Positions 57,712-64,000 of a stretch of 64,000 nucleotides of DNA are shown one piece after another. A program made the translations under genes and the position numbers. The notes under the pieces were generated by a model, which worked only from the letters and a program-made list of their open reading frames with translations, had not been told where the DNA came from and did not search any database. The DNA comes from Pelagibacteraceae bacterium AG-390-L03 (lineage in GTDB: Bacteria > Pseudomonadota > Alphaproteobacteria > Pelagibacterales > Pelagibacteraceae): contig QCHA01000001.1 in the NCBI GenBank assembly GCA_003279685.1, forward strand, positions 310,001-374,000, given 5' to 3'. The stretch's first letter is position 1; each line of letters starts with the position of its first letter.

Positions 57712-58473
57712 TTATCTTCTTTGACCAAATAATCTTAACAACATTATAAATAAATTTATAAAGTCTAGATAAAGAGTAAGAGCACCCATCACAGCTTTTT
57801 TACCCATGATCTCACCTGTATCGCTTGCAGCGTACATGTTTTTTATCTTTTGAGTATCATAAGCTGTTAAGCCTACAAAAATTAAAACACCTAAGATTGA
57901 TATCACAAAGTACATCATTGATGATTGCATGAAGATATTTACTATTGATGCAATAATAATTCCAATTAACCCCATCATTAAAAAAGAGCCTAATTTTGTT
58001 AGATCTCTTTTAGTTGTGTAGCCATAAATGCTCATTGCACCAAAAGTTGCCGAGCAGATAAAGAAAACTCTTGTTACACTCATACCTGTGTAAACTAATA
58101 GAATTGAAGATAATGATAAGCCCATTAATCCAGCAAAAACCCAAAAAGTTGTTTGAGCTTTTGAAGCACTCATTTTATTAATTCCAAAGCTCATATAAAA
58201 AACTATTCCTAAAGGCGCCAACATAACAAGCCATTTTAATCCAGACATATAGATTGCATTACCAACTGATGTTAGACCTACAATTGATCCTGCATCGTTT
58301 GTTACTACCGACATTTTAAATGTTAAAAGCGCAACTATTCCTGTTAATAAAATTCCAGTTGCCATGTAGTTATAAACTTTTAACATGTAGGCTCTTAAGC
58401 CTTCATCCATTTGAACTGCTGTTTGCTGAGCTGCTTTAGTTCTGTTTAGTATTCCGTTTTTATCAAATTCCAT
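57712..58473 (-). CDS. BAX inhibitor-1/YccA family membrane protein
   Basis: 253 residues, seven membrane segments. VYNYMATGILLTGIVA and the C-terminal VGLTAYDTQKIKNMY and GALTLYLDFINLFIMLLRLFG blocks identify the family, whose aspartates form a calcium-sensitive latch in BsYetJ. In bacteria YccA interacts with FtsH. A good promoter lies upstream at 58483-58511. Confidence 0.92.
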   Translation of the reverse strand: MEFDKNGILNRTKAAQQTAVQMDEGLRAYMLKVYNYMATGILLTGIVALLTFKMSVVTNDAGSIVGLTSVGNAIYMSGLKWLVMLAPLGIVFYMSFGINKMSASKAQTTFWVFAGLMGLSLSSILLVYTGMSVTRVFFICSATFGAMSIYGYTTKRDLTKLGSFLMMGLIGIIIASIVNIFMQSSMMYFVISILGVLIFVGLTAYDTQKIKNMYAASDTGEIMGKKAVMGALTLYLDFINLFIMLLRLFGQRR

Positions 58474-58482
58474 AATAATTAT

Positions 58483-58511
58483 AATATAATAGTCTTTTAC
58501 TAATTATTCAA
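58483..58511 (-). promoter_or_regulatory. promoter of the BAX-inhibitor family gene
   Basis: On the minus strand TTGAAT (58506-58511) and TATATT (58483-58488) are separated by 17 bases, close to the sigma-70 consensus, 10 bases before the ATG. The leader would be very short. The TATAAT overlapping the -10 could serve a shifted start. Confidence 0.5.
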
Positions 58512-58556
58512 GATACCTTAAAAGATTTAAAATATCCAAATTAAACAAAAACCATT

Positions 58557-59591
58557 ATGAACTACAAAAAACTAGGTAATACTGATCTTAATGTAAGCAC
58601 AATTTGTCTCGGTACCATGACTTGGGGTGAGCAAAACACTCAAGAAGAAGCTTTTGAGCAAATGAACTACTCGCTAGAAAATGGTGTAAATTTTTGGGAC
58701 ACTGCTGAATTGTATGCTGTTCCTCCAAAAAAAGAAACATACGGCGACACTGAAGTAATTATAGGTAACTGGTTTGAAAAAACAAAAAAAAGAGATCAGG
58801 TAATTCTTGCATCGAAAGTTGCAGGTCCAGCAAGAAATTATTTAAGAAATGGAGAAAATAGTTTCACGGGTCCTAACTTAGAGTCTGCACTAGAAAATAG
58901 TCTAAAAAGACTTAAAACAGATTACATTGATTTATATCAACTTCATTGGCCTGAAAGAAATGTAAATAATTTTGGAAAACTAAATTACACTCATGAAGAA
59001 AATAATTGGAATCAATTTGAAGACGTACTTGGAGAACTAAAAAAATATATAAATAAAGGTAAAATCAGATACATAGGTTTATCTAATGAGACTCCATGGG
59101 GTGTAATGAATTATCTTAAAGTTTCTAAAGAAAAAAATTTTCCAAGAATGATGTCTATTCAAAATCCTTATAGTTTATTAAATAGATCATACGAGATTGG
59201 ATTATCTGAAGTATCAATTAGAGAAGAAATTGGTTGTCTTGCTTATTCTCCTCTAGCAAGTGGATATTTAACAGGTAAATATAGAAATAATAATTTTCCA
59301 AAAGGATCGCGAATGGAGCGAGATTTTGATTTTTGGACACGTTATAGAAAGCCCAATACAGAAAAAGCCATAGAATTATATTATGAAATTAGTGAAAAAT
59401 ACGGACTGGATATGAGTCAAATGTCATTAAAATTTTGTGAAATTCAAGATTTTATGACTAGTGTTATCATTGGAGCGACCACTATGGAGCAGTTGAAAAC
59501 AAATATAGAAAGTGTAAACATAAATTTATCTGATGATGTCATTAAAGAAATTAATAAAGTTCAAACAATTTATCCAAATCCATGTCCATAA
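58557..59591 (+). CDS. aldo/keto reductase (Tas-like)
   Basis: 344 residues. TICLGTMTWGEQN at the N-terminus, the catalytic tetrad in FWDTAELYAVPP (Asp, Tyr), VILASKVAG (Lys) and LYQLHWPER (His), and IGATTMEQLKTNI for NADPH are seen. The TMTWG and PKKETYGDTE pattern is that of the Tas/YghZ branch. The physiological substrate is unknown. Its last codons overlap the IalB-like gene by ten bases. Confidence 0.9.
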   Translation: MNYKKLGNTDLNVSTICLGTMTWGEQNTQEEAFEQMNYSLENGVNFWDTAELYAVPPKKETYGDTEVIIGNWFEKTKKRDQVILASKVAGPARNYLRNGENSFTGPNLESALENSLKRLKTDYIDLYQLHWPERNVNNFGKLNYTHEENNWNQFEDVLGELKKYINKGKIRYIGLSNETPWGVMNYLKVSKEKNFPRMMSIQNPYSLLNRSYEIGLSEVSIREEIGCLAYSPLASGYLTGKYRNNNFPKGSRMERDFDFWTRYRKPNTEKAIELYYEISEKYGLDMSQMSLKFCEIQDFMTSVIIGATTMEQLKTNIESVNINLSDDVIKEINKVQTIYPNPCP

Positions 59592-60094
59592 TTAAAAAAA
59601 TTTTTTTAATTTTACCAATAATCTTTGTTGGCTTCTACAGTCAATCAACTGCTAATGAAGTAAAAAAAATTGGTAAATATAAAGATTGGGAGTCAATGGT
59701 TATAATGGAAGATACTGGAAAAGTTTGCTTTGCACAATCTTCACCTATTTTGCAAGCACCAAAATCGAATAAAAGAGATGCAAAATTATTCATTGCATTT
59801 AGACCAGCAGATCAAATTATCAATGAAGTAAGTGTTACTGCGGGATATGAGTTTAATAACAGCAACTCTGTAATTGCTCAATCAGGAAAAAATAAATTTA
59901 AATTTGATATTAAAGAGCAAGGCTTTGCATGGATTGCAGATACTAAAATTGAATTTAGAATGATCAAGAGAATGAAAAAAGGTTCACGAATAATGATAAC
60001 TGGATATAATCAAAAAGGATCTCAAACAATCGACCACTATTCATTACTAGGATTTACTAAGGCTTATAACTCTTCAAAAAAAGCTTGTAGCTAA
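59582..60094 (+). CDS. invasion-associated locus B (IalB) family exported protein
   Basis: 170 residues. Signal peptide 1-25 (ending STANE). The mature part matches the IalB family: KYKDWESMVIMEDTGKVCFA, followed by a beta-rich body and KKGSRIMITGYNQKG, with Cys residues near both ends (CFAQ and KKACS) probably forming a disulfide. Despite the name, the family is widespread in free-living alphaproteobacteria; its role is unknown. It is encoded between the reductase and argG. Confidence 0.83.
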   Translation: MSIIKKIFLILPIIFVGFYSQSTANEVKKIGKYKDWESMVIMEDTGKVCFAQSSPILQAPKSNKRDAKLFIAFRPADQIINEVSVTAGYEFNNSNSVIAQSGKNKFKFDIKEQGFAWIADTKIEFRMIKRMKKGSRIMITGYNQKGSQTIDHYSLLGFTKAYNSSKKACS

Positions 60095-60098
60095 TTTA

Positions 60099-61286
60099 AT
60101 GAAATCAAAGAAAAAAATTGTTCTAGCCTACTCTGGAGGTCTTGATACCTCTATAATTTTAAAGTGGCTTCAAGAAAACTATGATGCAGAAGTAATTTGT
60201 TACACAGCTGATGTTGGTCAAGAGATTGATAGAAAAAAGATAATCACTAATGCAAAAAAATTTGGTGTTAAAAATATTATAATCAAAGATTTAAAAGACA
60301 CATTTGTTAAAGATTACGTGTATCCAATGATTAGAGCTCACGCAATCTATGAAGGTGTTTATTTGTTAGGCACATCAATAGCAAGACCACTTATTGCAAA
60401 AGATCAAATTAAAGTTGCTAAAAAATTCAAGGCTTATGCAGTTTCTCATGGAGCAACTGGTAAAGGAAATGATCAGGTTCGATTTGAATTGGGATATCAT
60501 TACTTTGGACCAAATATAAAAATTATTGCTCCTTGGAGAATTTGGAAATTAAAATCAAGAACAGATCTTATTAATTATGCAAAGAAACATGGAATATCTA
60601 TTCCAAAAGATAAAAAAGGAGCACCTCCTTTTTCAATTGATGATAATTTATTTCATACATCCACAGAGGGTAAAGTTTTAGAAAACCCTAAAAACTCTGC
60701 ACCTGAATTTATATTTCAAAGATCAGTATCACCTGAAAAAGCTCCTAATAAACCAAGCTTTGTAACTATTAATTTTAAAAATGGAGACCCATTTGGAATT
60801 AACGGGAAAAAACTCTCTCCAGCAAAACTATTAGAAAAACTTAATCAACTTGCAGGTAAAAATGGAATTGGAAGAGTTGATTTAGTTGAGAATAGATTTA
60901 TTGGAATAAAATCTAGAGGGGTATACGAAACTCCAGGTGGCACTTTATTAATTCATGCACATAGAGCAATTGAATCTGTCACTTTAGACAAACATACAAT
61001 GCATAAGAAAGATCAAATTATGCCAAGATACGCGGAACTTATTTATAACGGATATTGGTATTCAAAAGAAAGATTTAAACTACAAAAAATAGTAGATCTT
61101 AAAAAGAACAAAGTTAATGGATCAGTTAAGCTTAAACTTTATAAAGGAAACGTAATTATAGAGTCGAGACAAACTAAAAGTTCCGCTTATTCAATGAAAA
61201 AAGTTTCATTTGAAGAAAATAAGACATTTAATAAATCAAATGTTGAGAGATTTATAAATTATCACAAAAAAAACCTTCGTTCTTAA
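60099..61286 (+). CDS. argG: argininosuccinate synthase
   Basis: 395 residues. It joins citrulline and aspartate using ATP. The PP-loop is LAYSGGLDTSIILKWL; GTSIARPLIAK, SHGATGKGNDQVRFE and GIGRVDLVENRFIGIKSRG are family blocks, with HAHRAIESVTLD near the C-terminus. Four bases separate it from both neighbours' boundaries. Length is normal. No other arginine gene is in the window. Confidence 0.97.
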   Translation: MKSKKKIVLAYSGGLDTSIILKWLQENYDAEVICYTADVGQEIDRKKIITNAKKFGVKNIIIKDLKDTFVKDYVYPMIRAHAIYEGVYLLGTSIARPLIAKDQIKVAKKFKAYAVSHGATGKGNDQVRFELGYHYFGPNIKIIAPWRIWKLKSRTDLINYAKKHGISIPKDKKGAPPFSIDDNLFHTSTEGKVLENPKNSAPEFIFQRSVSPEKAPNKPSFVTINFKNGDPFGINGKKLSPAKLLEKLNQLAGKNGIGRVDLVENRFIGIKSRGVYETPGGTLLIHAHRAIESVTLDKHTMHKKDQIMPRYAELIYNGYWYSKERFKLQKIVDLKKNKVNGSVKLKLYKGNVIIESRQTKSSAYSMKKVSFEENKTFNKSNVERFINYHKKNLRS

Positions 61287-61290
61287 ATAA

Positions 61291-61908
61291 ATGAAAATAA
61301 ATGTTTTTGCAGACACTATTTGTGGATGGTGTTTTATAGGTCATACAAACCTAAATAATGCACTTAAAAAATTTCCTAAAAATAAATTTGATATTCATCA
61401 TGTACCATTTCAATTAAATCCAGATATACCAACTGAAGGAATTTCTCGAGAAAAATATTTAGAAATAAAATTTGGAGGAAAAGATTTTGCTGCTACTATG
61501 TATGAAAATATGAGATTAAAAGCAAAAGAATCTGGGTTGAATTTTAACTTAGAGAAAATTAAAAAAACCCCAAATACAGTTCTTTCTCATTTGCTTATTA
61601 ATTTAAGTGAAAAATTTAATTTACAAAATGAAATAAAAGAAAAAATATATCAATCATACTTTATCAATGGGCTTGATATAGGAGACATAAATATTTTAAT
61701 TGATATTGCTAAACAAAACAATATTTCTGAAAATGCATTTAAAGATTTTATTAATGAAAAAAATATTGAAAACGTAAATTCAAAAATCTTGGTTGCTAAA
61801 GAAAAAGATATAAGTGGAGTTCCTTTTTTTGAGATAGGTAAAGATTTTATTTCAGGTGCACAAAGCTCAATTCAACTGGAAAATGTTATTAAATCAAATT
61901 TAAACTAG
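61291..61908 (+). CDS. DsbA-family oxidoreductase (FrnE-like)
   Basis: 205 residues without signal peptide, so cytoplasmic. ADTICGWCFIGHTNL gives the CxxC (Cys11, Cys14), PFQLNPDIPTEG and the cis-proline GVPFFEIG near the end. The family includes FrnE disulfide isomerases and 2-hydroxychromene-2-carboxylate isomerases; the intact CxxC favours FrnE. It follows argG by four bases. Confidence 0.87.
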   Translation: MKINVFADTICGWCFIGHTNLNNALKKFPKNKFDIHHVPFQLNPDIPTEGISREKYLEIKFGGKDFAATMYENMRLKAKESGLNFNLEKIKKTPNTVLSHLLINLSEKFNLQNEIKEKIYQSYFINGLDIGDINILIDIAKQNNISENAFKDFINEKNIENVNSKILVAKEKDISGVPFFEIGKDFISGAQSSIQLENVIKSNLN

Positions 61909-61910
61909 GA

Positions 61911-61938
61911 TTTAGGACAATTTAACCTTTGTTATAAT
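61911..61938 (+). promoter_or_regulatory. possible promoter of the psiE pair
   Basis: TATAAT at 61933-61938 is perfect; the best upstream box, TTTAGG (61911-61916), is weak, with a 16-base spacer. The ATG of the membrane protein gene is 24 bases downstream of the -10. Confidence 0.4.
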
Positions 61939-61962
61939 CAATAATAATTATATTTTAATCCT

Positions 61963-62421
61963 ATGGAATCACTAAAAAACTGGATGATAGATGCTGCAAA
62001 TATTTTATTTGATGATAGCAAAAATGATCTCAGAGCCCTACCTAAAACTGTAAGACTACAAATACTTTTGGTTTTAAGTTTTATTTGGACGACAGTTTTT
62101 AGTTTATATATTTTTTCTTACACAACCTTTGCTTTTGGTTGGGCTGGTCTTTATGTAGCTCATATTGGTTTAATATTTGCTGTGTACATGACCTTTAAAC
62201 ACTTTCATAAAGCTGAAGAAAAATCTAGTAGTGTATTTGTAACCAAGAATTTTGATCCATTTAAAATAATGGTAATAGTTTTTGTGGTAGTTTTTATTTT
62301 TGTATTTTCAAAAGGAATTGAAGTTTTAACCAGTCCTAACCCTAGCTCCTACTCTATTCCTTATGATGGACCATCTAAATCAGTGTTTGAAAAGTGGCTG
62401 CCATTTAGTAAAGATAAGTAA
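61963..62421 (+). CDS. three-helix membrane protein, function unknown
   Basis: 152 residues. Hydrophobic segments lie at about 30-53, 56-78 and 102-122, separated by charged loops (KHFHKAEEKSS); the N-terminus is polar. I recognise no family. The stop shares one base with the psiE ATG (TAATG), so the two are translationally coupled and may act together. Small-transporter or sensor roles are possible but not shown. Confidence 0.75.
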   Translation: MESLKNWMIDAANILFDDSKNDLRALPKTVRLQILLVLSFIWTTVFSLYIFSYTTFAFGWAGLYVAHIGLIFAVYMTFKHFHKAEEKSSSVFVTKNFDPFKIMVIVFVVVFIFVFSKGIEVLTSPNPSSYSIPYDGPSKSVFEKWLPFSKDK

Positions 62422-62801
62422 TGGAAAAAATAGCAAAAAATTTACAACTAGTTTTAATGTGTATTATTTTAATAAGCACAGTAATTGCTGTTGGTATAGA
62501 AATTAAAAATATGTTTCTAAATCAATCAGTAACACTAGCTGATTTGCTTTTAATGTTTCTGTATTTGGAAGTTCTTGCAATGGTCAGGGTATTTTGGGAC
62601 CAACAATCAATTAGCATCACTCTTCCTCTTTTAATAGCAATTACTGCTCTTGCTCGATTTATAATCCTACAAGGTAAAGAGATGGATCCAACTGCGTTAG
62701 TATATGAGGCTGTTGCTATAGTGCTCATTGCAGCTGCAATTGTAATTTTAAGACTAAGGCATAGTGATAAATTGGGTCTAAAGAAAAAAAAATCAAAATA
62801 A
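62421..62801 (+). CDS. PsiE-like phosphate-starvation-inducible membrane protein
   Basis: 126 residues with four membrane segments. LLMFLYLEVLAMVRVFWDQQSISI, then a segment ending ITALARFIILQ, and a hydrophobic C-terminal half resemble PsiE, a small E. coli membrane protein induced by phosphate limitation. Its biochemical role is unknown. No Pho box was recognised upstream of the pair. Confidence 0.75.
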   Translation: MEKIAKNLQLVLMCIILISTVIAVGIEIKNMFLNQSVTLADLLLMFLYLEVLAMVRVFWDQQSISITLPLLIAITALARFIILQGKEMDPTALVYEAVAIVLIAAAIVILRLRHSDKLGLKKKKSK

Positions 62802-62807
62802 TCTAAT

Positions 62808-63947
62808 ATGATATTTGAAGCTTCAAGGGCTAAAGCCGTTGATAAATTAAATCATTTTGTCGAAAACAATCTTTTAGAATATTCTAAATTAAGAAATTTT
62901 GATTTTGGTCCTCATAATAGATCAAATATTTCATGTTTATCTCCCTATATAACTCATGGGATAATTAATGAATTAGAAGTTATTGATAAATCGCTTAAAA
63001 AATTTTCATTTGTAAAAAATGAAAAGTTTATTCAAGAAGTTTTGTGGAGAACTTATTGGAAGGGTTGGCTAGAGCTAAGACCAAATGTTTGGTCTGATTA
63101 CTTAATAGAATTAAATAAACTTAGAAATGAATTTAAAGATAACCAAAATTATATAGATGCTATTGAGGGAAAGACAAACCTAGAATGCTTTAATCAGTGG
63201 ATAAATGAACTTAAAAAAAATAACTACCTTCATAACCATGCCAGAATGTGGTTCGCAAGTATTTGGATATTTACATTAGAACTACCATGGCAATTAGGTG
63301 CTGAGCTTTTCATGCAACATCTATACGATGGAGATCCAGCGTCTAACACACTTGGATGGAGATGGGTGGCTGGAATTCAAACACAAGGTAAACATTATCT
63401 AGCTAGTGAATGGAATATTCAAAAATTTACAAACAATCGATTTCAAAACATAAAATTAAATGAAAATGCTCCTCCAAAAATTTCAGAAAAAACTTACACC
63501 ATAATTAAACAAGATTTTAACAACCCACAAAACATTGAAGAGAAAAATCTTTTAATATTTGAAAATAGTCTCTCATTTGAAATCACGGACTTTAAAGAGA
63601 ATAAATTTAAAAAAATTTATATAATTTCTAATGAAAATGAAAATAGATCAATAAAACTTAGTGAAAAATTATTGAAATTTAAGTCTCTTTTAATAGAAGA
63701 CCAAAAGCAAAGATTAAAAGATAAATCTGTTGATTGTGAGGTTGTTGATATAAGTGAAATTAAGAATATTGAAAATTATTATAGTTTGTATCCTGCTATT
63801 GGAGAAAATTTGGATTATTTGAATTCAAATAATTTAAAAATAGATTTTTTATATAGAAATCTTGATCAACTGGCTTGGCAATACTGTAATAAAGGATTTT
63901 TTAACTTTAAAAATTATATTCCAAAAATAATTACAAACTTTAATTAA
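62808..63947 (+). CDS. cryptochrome/photolyase-family FAD-binding protein with N-terminal FAD domain
   Basis: 379 residues. The photolyase FAD-binding domain comes first: ISCLSPYITHGIINE, EVLWRTYWKGWLELRP, HNHARMWFASIWIFTLELPW, and YDGDPASNTLGWRWVAGIQT (about 10-215). No N-terminal antenna domain precedes it. A C-terminal alpha/beta segment (about 245-379) has YPAIGENLDYL, FLYRNLDQLAW and KGFFNFKNYIP, a pattern I recall from a marine alphaproteobacterial subfamily. DNA repair, light sensing or another flavin role are open. It follows psiE by six bases. Confidence 0.85.
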   Translation: MIFEASRAKAVDKLNHFVENNLLEYSKLRNFDFGPHNRSNISCLSPYITHGIINELEVIDKSLKKFSFVKNEKFIQEVLWRTYWKGWLELRPNVWSDYLIELNKLRNEFKDNQNYIDAIEGKTNLECFNQWINELKKNNYLHNHARMWFASIWIFTLELPWQLGAELFMQHLYDGDPASNTLGWRWVAGIQTQGKHYLASEWNIQKFTNNRFQNIKLNENAPPKISEKTYTIIKQDFNNPQNIEEKNLLIFENSLSFEITDFKENKFKKIYIISNENENRSIKLSEKLLKFKSLLIEDQKQRLKDKSVDCEVVDISEIKNIENYYSLYPAIGENLDYLNSNNLKIDFLYRNLDQLAWQYCNKGFFNFKNYIPKIITNFN

Positions 63948-64000
63948 AACCAACGTATCATTCCAATAATTCCTGCAGTTGCATAAAAAAACTGTAACAA
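63944..64000 (-). CDS. 3' end of a minus-strand gene, partial
   Basis: Read on the minus strand, the frame is open from the window edge and ends ...FYATAGIIGMIRWF with a TAA that overlaps the end of the photolyase-like gene. The residues look like the end of a membrane helix followed by a short tail. Only 18 codons are visible, so the product cannot be named and chance is possible. Confidence 0.35.
   Translation of the reverse strand: MLQFFYATAGIIGMIRWF

Overview
The window looks like a chromosome segment of a SAR11-clade alphaproteobacterium (Candidatus Pelagibacter or a close relative). This rests on very AT-rich DNA, genes that abut or overlap by a few bases, no gene-free gap above about 165 bases, a DmdA protein very like the known Pelagibacter DMSP demethylase, and a structured leader in front of ffh, an arrangement reported from Candidatus P. 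ubique. No rRNA, tRNA, CRISPR array, insertion sequence or prophage is visible. About 60 protein genes are supported.

Layout. 1-1.4 kb: the 3' end of a GatZ/KbaZ-like gene facing an unknown membrane protein. 1.4-15.9 kb (minus): one continuous TCA-cycle block, transcribed asd-sdhC-sdhD-sdhA-sdhB-mmsA-mdh-sucC-sucD-sucA-sucB-lpdA. 15.9-21.2 kb (minus): a DMSP demethylation cluster, dmdC-dmdB-(alpha/beta hydrolase)-dmdA. 21.2-24.3 kb: leuC-leuD-leuB. 24.4-27.5 kb: ffh-rpsP-trmD-rplS, with ffh preceded by a multi-hairpin leader RNA; rimM is missing from its usual place and both ribosomal proteins carry Ala/Glu/Pro-rich tails. 27.66-29.4 kb (plus): dapF, which carries a frameshift at a poly-T tract, then ftsY.

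29.4-36.9 kb (minus): a TRAP transporter of the TakP (2-oxo acid) type, whose large permease has an unusual coiled-coil-rich extension of about 314 residues, followed by an MFS transporter, an alpha/beta hydrolase and a small exported protein. 37.0-43.6 kb (minus): a zinc alcohol dehydrogenase plus an ABC importer with two different ATPases whose defects are complementary. A divergent AcoR-like regulator lacking the AAA+ domain lies next to it (43.7-44.8 kb). 44.8-51.6 kb (minus): a hydroxy-acid block with two tandem FMN-dependent hydroxy-acid oxidases, an aminotransferase, a GlcD/LDHD-type flavoprotein, a hydroxyacid dehydrogenase and mmsB. 51.6-56.2 kb: a PagL-like protein and cytochrome c maturation genes ccmC-D-E-F-G-H.

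56.2-64 kb: hspQ, yciB, a DUF2794 gene, a BAX inhibitor family protein, an aldo/keto reductase, an IalB-like protein, argG, a FrnE-like protein, a small membrane pair including psiE, and a cryptochrome/photolyase-family protein with its FAD domain at the N-terminus. The last bases hold the 3' end of a minus-strand gene.

Taken together the segment describes an oxidative heterotroph that takes up small organic acids and polyol-like compounds, oxidises 2-hydroxy acids, demethylates DMSP, and feeds carbon into a clustered TCA cycle and c-type cytochrome respiration. The most interesting items are the ffh leader RNA, an unexplained 16-bp minus-strand RNA stem between hspQ and ccmC, the asymmetric ABC ATPase pair, the histidine-free SdhD, the dapF frameshift, the DctM extension, and the hydrolase inside the dmd cluster. 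Function assignments come from reading motifs and recalled family sequences; no database search was run.
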